Origin: Pseudomonadota bacterium
Lineage (GTDB): Bacteria; Desulfobacterota; Desulfobacteria; Desulfobacterales; RPRI01
Direction of reading: 5' to 3'
DNA length: 7,738 bases
NCBI GenBank assembly: GCA_018830925.1
Contig: JAHJRK010000202.1
Span: forward strand, 1 to 7,738
A program made the position numbers and the translations under genes. Positions 1-6,343 of this stretch are shown here, piece after piece; positions within the stretch are counted from its first letter, which is position 1; each line of letters opens with the position of its first letter. A model generated the notes under the pieces. That model saw nothing but the letters and a program-made list of their open reading frames with translations, did no database searches and was not told where the DNA came from.

Positions 1-1
1 A

Positions 2-1507
2 ATAAAAACATTTACCGGAGATCTTCTTGCGGTATCGGTTGATCCGCCCCATAAATACGGTATGGTGCAGTTTGAAGGCGGTGGGAGATTCATGGCCGAT
101 TTTACCGACTGCGAATTTGAGGATCTGAAAGTCGGGCTTCCCGTTCAGCTTGTGTTCAGGAAAAGGGTTGAAGACAAGGAGCGCGGTTTCATAAATTATT
201 TCTGGAAGGCGATGCCGGTTCCGGGTGCGGCGGAAGAGATGAGAAAAGTCCGTTTTGACGGACATGTTGCAGTTATTACCGGAGCAGGCGCAGGGCTGGG
301 CCGGGTATATGCCCTGGAGCTTGCAAAGCGCGGAGCAAAAATCGTGGTAAATGATCTGGGCGGATCCCGTGACGGATCGGGCGCAGGCTCAAGCTCCGCT
401 GCCGACAGGGTAGTTGAAGAGATAAAAGCAGCAGGAGGAGAGGCGGTCGCAAACTATGACAGTGTTGCAACACCTGAAGGCGGGGAAAGAATAGTTAAAA
501 CTGCTCTGGATGCCTTCGGTAAAATTGATATTCTTATAAACAATGCCGGTATCCTGAGGGATAAGAGCTTTTTGAAGATGGAACCTGAAAACTGGAAGAC
601 TGTAATGGATGTTCACCTGACCGGCGCCTACAATGTTACAAGACCTGCTTTTAAAGCCATGCGGGAAAACGGTTTCGGCAGGATTGTGATGACGACTTCC
701 GCGGCCGGCCTTTACGGGAATTTCGGCCAGACCAATTATTCGGCGGCAAAGATGGCCCTTGTGGGGCTGATGAATACCCTCAAACTCGAAGGGAAAAAAT
801 ATAATATCAAGGTGAATACCATCGCTCCCCTTGCAGCATCCCGCCTGACTGAAGATGTCATGCCGCCCGAGATATTTGAAAAATCGAAACCGGAGTTTGT
901 TGCACCGATGGTCGTTTATCTTTGCAGCGAAGAATGCAGGGAATCGGGTGCCATTTTCAACAGCGGAATGGGGTATTACAACAGGGCGGCAATACTGACC
1001 GGCCCCGGAATCAAGCTTGGCGATGCCGGGAAACCGCCTACTCCTGAGCAGATAAGCGAGAACTGGAACAGGATAAATTCGATGGAAGGGGCGAAAGAGA
1101 CCGAGGATGCCAATTCGGCAATTTTCGCGCTTATTGCCCCTCCGGATACGGGTAAAAAGGAGACCGGCGGACAGAAAGGCGCAGAGCCGGATGTAAAGGG
1201 TATTTTCAATAAAATGACGGAAGCCTTTAATGCATCGGCCGCAAAGGATGTGGATGCCGTTTTCCAGTATGTTATTTCGGGTTCAGGAGGAGGAAGCTGG
1301 TTCGTTACGGTGAAGGATTCGAAATGCACCGTGACCGAAGGGACGGCCGAAAAACCAACATGTACACTTAAAATTTCAGACGGAGATTTTGTCGAACTTA
1401 TTACCGGGAAGCTGAACCCGATGCAGGCTTTTACCTCCGGCAAATTAAAAATTGAAGGCGATATTATGAAATCCCAGCTTATTGGTAAGCTGTTTAAACT
1501 TAATTGA
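2..1507 (+). CDS. OB-fold (DUF35) / short-chain dehydrogenase / SCP2 fusion protein, 5' end cut by window edge
   Basis: The frame is open from the first codon at base 2 (501 visible residues), so the true start lies outside the window; the ATG at 62 falls inside a domain and is not a credible start. Numbering from base 2, residues 1-75 resemble the C-terminal OB-fold half of DUF35 proteins. Residues 83-300 form a classical SDR closest in style to the 3-hydroxyacyl-CoA dehydrogenase unit of peroxisomal MFE-2: TGAGAGLGR at 93-101, Asp118 after strand 2 (suggesting NAD rather than NADP), NNAG at 180-183, and catalytic Ser233, Tyr246 and Lys250. A linker of about 60 residues leads to an SCP2 lipid-carrier domain at about 400-501. 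The hydratase domain that MFE-2 carries between SDR and SCP2 is absent. The probable role is cytoplasmic oxidation of a 3-hydroxyacyl-CoA for the thiolase encoded next. The missing N-terminus probably holds at least the zinc ribbon of DUF35. The ATG at 239, just before the SDR, could be an internal start but has no well-spaced ribosome site. Confidence 0.88.
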   Translation: MKTFTGDLLAVSVDPPHKYGMVQFEGGGRFMADFTDCEFEDLKVGLPVQLVFRKRVEDKERGFINYFWKAMPVPGAAEEMRKVRFDGHVAVITGAGAGLGRVYALELAKRGAKIVVNDLGGSRDGSGAGSSSAADRVVEEIKAAGGEAVANYDSVATPEGGERIVKTALDAFGKIDILINNAGILRDKSFLKMEPENWKTVMDVHLTGAYNVTRPAFKAMRENGFGRIVMTTSAAGLYGNFGQTNYSAAKMALVGLMNTLKLEGKKYNIKVNTIAPLAASRLTEDVMPPEIFEKSKPEFVAPMVVYLCSEECRESGAIFNSGMGYYNRAAILTGPGIKLGDAGKPPTPEQISENWNRINSMEGAKETEDANSAIFALIAPPDTGKKETGGQKGAEPDVKGIFNKMTEAFNASAAKDVDAVFQYVISGSGGGSWFVTVKDSKCTVTEGTAEKPTCTLKISDGDFVELITGKLNPMQAFTSGKLKIEGDIMKSQLIGKLFKLN

Positions 1508-1522
1508 CAGGAGAAAGCAGCC

Positions 1523-2731
1523 ATGGCTACAGGAATAAAGGATAAAGTTGCAATAATAGGTATGGGATGCACCCGATTCGGAGAGCGCTGGGATATGGGG
1601 GCCGAAGAGTTGATGGTGGAGGCTTTTCAAGAATGCCTCGCCGATGCCGGGATTGAGAAGAAAGATATCGAAGCGGCGTGGCTGGGAACGTGCATGGACG
1701 AGGTGGGTGTGGGTAAAAGCGCGCTTCCTCTTACAACCAGTCTGCGTCTGCCAATGATTCCGGCGACAAGGGTGGAAAATTACTGTGCAACCGGCACGGA
1801 GGCTTTCCGGGGTGCGTGTTACGCGGTTGCTTCAGGCGCATATGATATTTGCCTTGCCCTGGGCGTTGAAAAGCTGAAAGATACCGGCTATGGCGGGTTA
1901 CCCAATCCGGGTTCGGGAGCCGGAAGCCTTGCGTGGCAGTGGTGGCCGAATCTTACCGCTCCCGGTTCGTTTGCCCAGCTAGCGAGCGCTTATGCCGCAA
2001 AGTATAAAATATCGGCCCAGGATTTAAAGCGGGCGATGGCGCATGTATCTGTTAAAAGTCATGCAAACGGGGTTCTGAATCCAAAGGCTCACTTAAGAAA
2101 GCCGGTAACGATCGAGCAGGTAATGGCTTCGCCGATCATTGCTCACCCATTAGGGCTTTTTGATTGCTGCGGCGTGAGTGACGGCTCGGCATGCGCGATC
2201 GTGACTACTCCTGAAATCGCCAAAAAACTCGGCAAAAAAGATTTTGTAAGCGTCAAATCAATTCAGCTTGCCTTAAGCAGCGGGGAGGAGATGGCGTATA
2301 ACGAATGGGACGGCGACCACTTCATGACGACAACAAAATGCAGTGTAAAGGCTTACAAGGAAGCCGGAATCACTGACCCTAAGAAAGAGATAAGCATGAT
2401 GGAGGTTCACGACTGCTTCTCAATAACAGAGCTTGTGACAATGGAGGATCTCCATATATCCGAAAGAGGAAAAGCGGTTCACGACATACTGGATGGATTT
2501 TATGACAGGGACGGGAAAATTCCCTGCCAGGTGGACGGGGGACTTAAATGTTTCGGCCACCCTATAGGCGCTTCCGGTATTCGCATGCTTTATGAGATGT
2601 ACTTGCAGCTTCACGGGCGCGCGGACAAAAGACAGCTTGATAACCCGAGGTTCGGCCTGACCCACAACCTCGGGGGTTTTCCCTTTATGAATGTTTGCAG
2701 CATATCGATTATCGGAAAATATGAAGGGTGA
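1523..2731 (+). CDS. SCP-x-type thiolase (acetyl-CoA acetyltransferase family)
   Basis: The 402-residue length is normal for non-decarboxylating SCP-x-like thiolases. The start ATG is preceded by CAGGAG at 1508-1513, right after the previous stop, with 9 bases of spacing, so the two genes are translationally close and almost surely co-transcribed. Visible catalytic parts are the nucleophile Cys88 in ENYCATGTEA, His296 in VHDCFS, and His346 in FGHPIGASG. The last thiolase motif is HNLGG (381-385) rather than the CxGGG of classical thiolases, as is usual in the SCP-x group. The expected reaction is CoA-dependent cleavage of a 3-ketoacyl-CoA (or its reverse condensation) in the cytoplasm. Thiolases of this group often need a DUF35 zinc-ribbon/OB partner, as in the BbsA-BbsB benzoylsuccinyl-CoA thiolase; here such an OB domain is fused to the dehydrogenase upstream. 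A retro-aldol role like steroid Ltp2 is less likely because Cys88 and both histidines are kept. The substrate is not determinable. Confidence 0.9.
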   Translation: MATGIKDKVAIIGMGCTRFGERWDMGAEELMVEAFQECLADAGIEKKDIEAAWLGTCMDEVGVGKSALPLTTSLRLPMIPATRVENYCATGTEAFRGACYAVASGAYDICLALGVEKLKDTGYGGLPNPGSGAGSLAWQWWPNLTAPGSFAQLASAYAAKYKISAQDLKRAMAHVSVKSHANGVLNPKAHLRKPVTIEQVMASPIIAHPLGLFDCCGVSDGSACAIVTTPEIAKKLGKKDFVSVKSIQLALSSGEEMAYNEWDGDHFMTTTKCSVKAYKEAGITDPKKEISMMEVHDCFSITELVTMEDLHISERGKAVHDILDGFYDRDGKIPCQVDGGLKCFGHPIGASGIRMLYEMYLQLHGRADKRQLDNPRFGLTHNLGGFPFMNVCSISIIGKYEG

Positions 2732-2737
2732 CGGTTT

Positions 2738-2765
2738 GAGCTTTTTACTTTGACGTCAAAATTCG
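2738..2765 (+). repeat. Solitary arm of the GTAAAAAGTC-type palindromic element
   Basis: The stretch GAGCTTTTTACTTTGaCGTC followed by AAAATtCG matches the reverse complement of 4167-4195 with two substitutions and one missing T. It lies 7 bases after the thiolase stop, in the 81-base gap before the acyl-CoA dehydrogenase. The rest of the element is not recognisable there, so this is a decayed remnant or a short form. I infer common origin from the match; the length is enough to make chance unlikely. Confidence 0.6.
2749..2760. promoter_or_regulatory. Perfect 12-base palindrome TTTGACGTCAAA, possible operator
   Basis: TTTGACGTCAAA is a perfect dyad lying 52 bases upstream of the acyl-CoA dehydrogenase start. 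Such a dyad could bind a dimeric regulator of fatty-acid genes. It sits inside the repeat remnant, and it becomes perfect only through the differences from the full element, so it may equally be accidental. No clear -35/-10 pair accompanies it. Confidence 0.2.
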
Positions 2766-2812
2766 AAGCAAAAGCCGGTTTTTTACAGGATCATAAGGAA
2801 TAGAGGAAAAAT

Positions 2813-3955
2813 ATGGATATTCTAAAGTATACGGACGAGCATAAAGAGTTCAGGAAACGGCTGCGCGGATTTATTGAAAAAGAAGTTAAACCCCATGTTG
2901 AAGAGTGGGAAAAAAATAAAATTGTTCCGAAAAGCGCCTGGAGAAAGATGGGGGAGAACGGTTTTTTATGCATGTCTGTTTCTCCGGAGTACGGCGGGAT
3001 AGGCGGAGATTTTCTTTATTCTGTAATCGCAGCCGAAGAAATGGCAAAGACTAATCAGACCGGACTGATAACGATGCTGCACACGGATGTGGTTGTGCCT
3101 TACATAGACACATTCGGCTCTGAGGAAATAAAAAGAAAATACCTGCCGGGTTGCGTGACGGGGGAATGCATAACCGCTATTGCCATGACGGAGCCGGGAG
3201 CCGGAAGCGATCTTGCTGGTATGACGACTACCGCTGTTGAACAGGACGGGGAAGTTTTAATAAACGGTTCCAAGACTTTTATATCGAGCGGAATTAACTG
3301 CGACATAGTCGTTCTGGCGGCAAGGGATCCATCCGTTAAAAATGACTACCAGGCGATATCTCTCTATGTTGTGGAGTCCGAAACTCCGGGCTTTTCGAGG
3401 GGGCGACAGCTTGAAAAGATGGGATTCCACAGCCAGGATACGGCTGAGCTTTTCTTTACCAACTGCAGGATTCCCGCAACAAACCGCCTCGGTGAAAAAG
3501 GGAGCGGTTTTTATATGCTGATGGATAAACTTCAGCAGGAACGTCTTGCAACGTCTATCGGGGCGATTGTCGCTGCGGAATATATTTTTGAAGCCACAAT
3601 CGATTACTGCAAAAAAACACTTGTTTCAGGGAGGCCGATTTCAAAATCACAGGCCGTCCAATTTGCGCTGGTAGAGATGGCGACCGAAGTGAAAATTGGA
3701 AGAATATTTATCGACAAGCTTATCGCCGATCATATCGAAAAGAAAAGCATAATAATTGAAACCTGCATGGCAAAATACTGGACCACCGAGATGGTCAGAA
3801 GAATTGCGGACAGGGGACTGGATCTTTTCGGGGATTTCGGGATATTTGAAGAATGTCCGATTGTACGTGGATGGCGTGATGTGAGGGTTATGTCGATCTT
3901 TGCCGGAACAAATGAAATTATGAAGAATATCGCTGCAAAGTTCATGGGTATGTGA
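2813..3955 (+). CDS. Acyl-CoA dehydrogenase, LCAD-like catalytic arrangement
   Basis: The 380 residues cover the whole family: N-terminal helical domain to about 120, beta domain with the flavin and substrate signature MTEPGAGSDL at 125-134, and a C-terminal four-helix domain. The ATG follows GAGG at 2803-2806. It is predicted to be a cytoplasmic FAD enzyme making a 2,3-enoyl-CoA and passing electrons to ETF. The C-terminal signature reads IFAGTNEIMKNI (362-373), with Ala364 where MCAD has its catalytic Glu in YEGT. LQQERLATSIGA (240-251) carries Glu243 at the helix-G position used as the base by long-chain and isovaleryl-CoA dehydrogenases. It therefore looks active, with a relocated base, rather than dead. 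It follows the thiolase on the same strand after 81 bases holding a repeat remnant, so it may be in the same transcript or have its own promoter. Its stop codon is formed by the end of the element at 3953-4140. Chain length or branching of the substrate cannot be read. Confidence 0.93.
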   Translation: MDILKYTDEHKEFRKRLRGFIEKEVKPHVEEWEKNKIVPKSAWRKMGENGFLCMSVSPEYGGIGGDFLYSVIAAEEMAKTNQTGLITMLHTDVVVPYIDTFGSEEIKRKYLPGCVTGECITAIAMTEPGAGSDLAGMTTTAVEQDGEVLINGSKTFISSGINCDIVVLAARDPSVKNDYQAISLYVVESETPGFSRGRQLEKMGFHSQDTAELFFTNCRIPATNRLGEKGSGFYMLMDKLQQERLATSIGAIVAAEYIFEATIDYCKKTLVSGRPISKSQAVQFALVEMATEVKIGRIFIDKLIADHIEKKSIIIETCMAKYWTTEMVRRIADRGLDLFGDFGIFEECPIVRGWRDVRVMSIFAGTNEIMKNIAAKFMGM

Positions 3956-4140
3956 GACCTTGGCATAACACTCCCTTTTGCCCGATAGCGCTAAAGCTTC
4001 ACTAACGTGTCTTTGTCAGGCTCAATTTTTTAATCCTCAATACTTCCGTGTATTCCTGCGGTTGCACGAAGTGAAGCGTAAGCGCTATATTATCGCCTTC
4101 CTTGTACTTGGCTGAAATTGAGCGTTCTCCAAAGGTCTCA
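3953..4140. mobile_element. MITE-like element, long copy (TGAGACCTT...AAGGTCTCA ends)
   Basis: This 188-base non-coding element starts TGAGACCTTGG and ends CCAAAGGTCTCA, a terminal inverted repeat with one gap or mismatch. It is collinear with the second copy at 4722-4865. An inner inverted pair, 3986-4002 with 4071-4087, matches at 15 of 17 positions, and a small apical hairpin pairs AATAC (4039-4043) with GTATT (4050-4054), so the whole can fold as a long imperfect hairpin. ATG occurs directly on both flanks (3950-3952 and 4141-4143), a possible 3-base target duplication. No transposase is encoded. Lying just after the acyl-CoA dehydrogenase, its fold could also act as a transcript 3' end. 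The family name is unknown to me. Confidence 0.75.
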
Positions 4141-4150
4141 ATGTGAGGAT

Positions 4151-4300
4151 GACAATGTAAAAAGTCGCATTTTAGACGGCAAAGTAAAAAGCTCATTATG
4201 CAAGGCGCGCGAATCTTGAGGAATGAAGCGTACTTTTTGGTACGCTGCAATGACGAAAGGTGAAGCGCAACACAGCAGAATGACTTTTTACGAAGCCGTC
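4151..4300. repeat. Palindromic dispersed repeat with GTAAAAAGTC inverted ends
   Basis: GTAAAAAGTC at 4157-4166 is perfectly inverted as GACTTTTTAC at 4282-4291. Further out, GAC (4151) faces GTC (4298-4300). Inside, GACGGC (4175-4180) is inverted as GCCGTC (4295-4300). The centre has a 7-base stem, AGCGTAC at 4227-4233 with GTACGCT at 4240-4246, flanked by imperfectly paired GCGC-rich arms. I remember similar repeats from Desulfobacterales genomes, but that is memory, not a search result. With the neighbouring MITE-like element it fills the whole 332-base convergent gap. Its right end lies within the thioesterase gene and supplies its stop codon. Single arms recur at 2738-2765 and 7641-7661. 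Confidence 0.7.
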
Positions 4301-4695
4301 AAAATAGTCTCCTTTTTCCTGTATACCATCCCCTGAAAAATTGCTATGAGGTTCCCCTGCTCATCCGTAACATTTACCGTGTATGATGCAAGCTTAGGAT
4401 TTATGGCGGTCTGATTTGCTTCCGCAAAAAGGCGACCCTTGTTTGCCGCTTTCAGATACGAGATGCTTACGTTTATCGCCACGGCAACCGTCCCGTGTGA
4501 ATTGGATGCTGCCGCAAAGACAAAATCCGCAAGCGTGAAAATCGCCCCTCCGTGAACGCTGCCAACAGCATTCAAATGATGTTTTTTGATTTTCATCACG
4601 GCTTTTGCCCGGCCTTCCGAAATTTCAAGAAGCTCTATTCCGGAATGACCGGCAAATCTGTCGTTTTCCCGGAAAAAGGTCAAGAGATTATTCAA
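4288..4695 (-). CDS. PaaI-type hotdog-fold acyl-CoA thioesterase
   Basis: The 135-residue protein is one complete hotdog domain of the PaaI/YdiI class. The signature spans residues 40-57: Asn42, GSVHGG at 45-50, and the catalytic-type Asp57 in LADF. These enzymes hydrolyse acyl- or aryl-CoA thioesters, usually as homotetramers in the cytoplasm, often to release trapped CoA in degradation pathways. That fits the acyl-CoA genes encoded convergently to the left, though they share no transcript. The start is TTG at 4695, chosen because AAGGGAG sits 8 bases upstream and no ATG or GTG suits the frame. The last four residues and the TAA stop come from the end of the palindromic repeat, so the C-terminus may have been reshaped by it. 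The gene lies 191 bases downstream of the radical SAM gene on the same strand, with the short MITE-like copy between them. Confidence 0.88.
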   Translation of the reverse strand: MNNLLTFFRENDRFAGHSGIELLEISEGRAKAVMKIKKHHLNAVGSVHGGAIFTLADFVFAAASNSHGTVAVAINVSISYLKAANKGRLFAEANQTAINPKLASYTVNVTDEQGNLIAIFQGMVYRKKETILTAS

Positions 4696-4703
4696 CTTTA
4701 TTA

Positions 4704-4710
4704 CTCCCTT
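4704..4710 (-). promoter_or_regulatory. Ribosome binding site AAGGGAG that fixes a TTG start
   Basis: On the minus strand AAGGGAG precedes TTG (4695-4693) by 8 bases. No other start codon lies at suitable spacing, so this site decides the start of the thioesterase. A possible -10 TACAAT lies just upstream (4721-4716) without a convincing -35. Confidence 0.65.
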
Positions 4711-4721
4711 ATGAAATTGTA

Positions 4722-4865
4722 TGAGACCTTTGCATAACGCCCCCTTTTACCCGATTACTGCGTCAGGCTCAAATTTCAATCCTCGAAATACTATATGTAT
4801 TCCTGTGGTTGAAATTATCGCCTTCCTTGTACTTGGCCAAAATTGAACGTTATTCAAAGGTCTCG
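4722..4865. mobile_element. MITE-like element, short copy (GAGACCTTTG / CAAAGGTCTC)
   Basis: This 144-base copy of the element at 3953-4140 has perfect 10-base terminal inverted repeats, GAGACCTTTG at 4723-4732 and CAAAGGTCTC at 4855-4864. It is collinear with the long copy but lacks two 22-base blocks. The apical hairpin pairing AATAC (4787-4791) with GTATT (4797-4801) is kept, with a different loop. No matching target duplication is visible. It occupies most of the gap between the radical SAM and thioesterase genes, so thioesterase transcription must start inside it or pass through it. Confidence 0.78.
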
Positions 4866-4886
4866 TTGCGAGCGCATTCCCTGCCT

Positions 4887-6335
4887 TCAATTCCCGAGCC
4901 TTTTGTTGCTTTTGGCGAATTTGAGGAAATCGGGCAGATTTTGCATGACTCTCTTCCAGCTGTCCGTTGAACGCCAGATCATGCTCATATATCCGAGAAG
5001 TATTTCAGGCCTCATGAAGTGCTTCCTGTAAAACAATTTGAAAAGCTCTTCAAGCCGTTCTTTTGTCATGCCTTCCGGAATGAAAAGAAAATTCATGCAG
5101 TCCATAAGCTCCCAGTCTTCGTTAAATTCCCCCATTTCATGAATCTTTTCATAAATCGGGGAACCGGGAAAGGGGGTGAACTTGGCTACGTTTAATTCGT
5201 CAATCGGGTTTGAAAACAGATATTCCATGCTTTTTCTGATTCCTTCTTCCGTTTCACCGGGAAGCCCTATCATAAAAAGCCCTTTTGTTCGTATGCCGGC
5301 TTTTTTTATCAGATGAATCTTTTCCGAGAGCATGGAAAGATTTGCGTTTTGCCTGTGCCGGGCAAGCAGGTTTTCATCGCCGGTCTCTATTCCAAGGCTG
5401 ATCATCCAGCATCCCGCCTCTTTGAGCATAAGAAGAAGCTCGTAATCTATATGTTCTGCTCTAGCTACGCAATTGAAGGAAATTTTCCGCCCGCGGCTGA
5501 TCATCATTCTCGTGAAATCAACGATTCTTTCCCTTTTAAACGTGAACTGGTCGTCATAGAAAGTTATGTGTTTCACCCCGAAGCGTTCGTTTAAATAGCT
5601 TACATGCTCATACATATATTCGGCGGAGTTATAACGGAAAGAGCGGCCGAAAACGGAACGGTCGCAATAACTGCATGCATAGGGGCAACCGCGGCTTGTG
5701 ATACAGCTTGAGCTGGGAGCTTTCGGATAACTAAACAAAAGCGCTTTGTATGCCGATGGAAAACCTTCAAGCTTTTCATAGGAAGGAAAAGGAAGCGTAT
5801 CGAGATCGAGTCCTGCCGATCTCCGGCCTGTAAAGCGTATTTCGTCTTCTTTTTCACGGTATATGATGCCGGGCACGGAGGAGATGTTTTCCCCGTTGTT
5901 TTCCATCAATTCCGCAAGAGTCTCCTCTCCTTCGCCAATAACCGTAAAATCAATGACTGGAAAGTCTTTCAGAATTCTTTCTTTCAGAGCTGAAACGTGG
6001 GCTCCCCCGAAAATTACTTTTATATCCGGAAGGATACTTTTTGCCAGTTTTGCAGTCCGGACCCCGTCAAGGAAAGTTGAAGTGGTGCAGCTAAATCCAA
6101 GAAAAGCCGGTTTTTCAGATTCAAGATAACCGCGAATAAGGCTGTCGGAATCAGGCCGGGCATAGCAGTCAATAATCGAAGCAGCAATTCCCCGTTTTTC
6201 CAGGTATGCTGCTATTCCGGCAAGGCCTATCGGCGGAATGATGCTTGCTATTCTTGAAATGTCTTTCCCGGCAGCCTCTTTTCTGTAACCTAAGGGGTGA
6301 ACAAGTAGAATATTTTTTGAATTGAGAAAAGTCAA
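4887..6335 (-). CDS. Radical SAM protein with N-terminal cobalamin-binding-type domain (BchE-like class)
   Basis: The 482-residue length is normal for B12-binding-domain radical SAM enzymes. Residues 5-145 form the Rossmann-like domain (VIFGGAHVSA at 107-116, IGEGEETL at 133-140) and lack the DxHxxG histidine motif, as in many members of this class. The radical SAM core follows, with cluster ligands Cys217, Cys221 and Cys224 in GCPYACSYC, and later GLPGETEEG (357-365) and FTPFPGSPIY (386-395). The C-terminal 80 residues are helical and basic. Such enzymes do SAM-based radical chemistry such as methylation at unactivated carbon, ring closure or lipid modification; the substrate here cannot be named. 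The start is TTG at 6335, 8 bases after the upstream stop; an in-frame TAA 13-15 bases upstream rules out a longer protein. No clear ribosome site precedes it, suggesting coupled translation from the preceding gene. The gene ends 22 bases before the short MITE-like copy. Confidence 0.9.
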   Translation of the reverse strand: MTFLNSKNILLVHPLGYRKEAAGKDISRIASIIPPIGLAGIAAYLEKRGIAASIIDCYARPDSDSLIRGYLESEKPAFLGFSCTTSTFLDGVRTAKLAKSILPDIKVIFGGAHVSALKERILKDFPVIDFTVIGEGEETLAELMENNGENISSVPGIIYREKEDEIRFTGRRSAGLDLDTLPFPSYEKLEGFPSAYKALLFSYPKAPSSSCITSRGCPYACSYCDRSVFGRSFRYNSAEYMYEHVSYLNERFGVKHITFYDDQFTFKRERIVDFTRMMISRGRKISFNCVARAEHIDYELLLMLKEAGCWMISLGIETGDENLLARHRQNANLSMLSEKIHLIKKAGIRTKGLFMIGLPGETEEGIRKSMEYLFSNPIDELNVAKFTPFPGSPIYEKIHEMGEFNEDWELMDCMNFLFIPEGMTKERLEELFKLFYRKHFMRPEILLGYMSMIWRSTDSWKRVMQNLPDFLKFAKSNKRLGN

Positions 6336-6343
6336 AGTATAAA

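Noticed and set aside
62..64. ATG as the start of the first gene
   Set aside because: The frame continues upstream to base 2 with residues that fit the OB-fold domain, so this Met is internal.
976..1572. Minus-strand open frame of 198 codons opposite the SDR/SCP2 gene
   Set aside because: It mirrors the strongly supported plus-strand SDR/SCP2 and thiolase coding, and its product has no recognisable domain.
4002..4250. Minus-strand open frame of 82 codons across the convergent gap
   Set aside because: It lies wholly in the two repeat elements and crosses their inverted arms; no ribosome site and no protein-like composition.
3953..4300. CRISPR or integron-type array from the clustered repeats
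   Set aside because: There are only two different palindromic elements, with no regular spacer-repeat pattern and no associated genes.
4716..4721. TACAAT as the -10 of a thioesterase promoter on the minus strand
   Set aside because: The hexamer at the expected -35 spacing is G-rich and unlike TTGACA, so the promoter is not supported.
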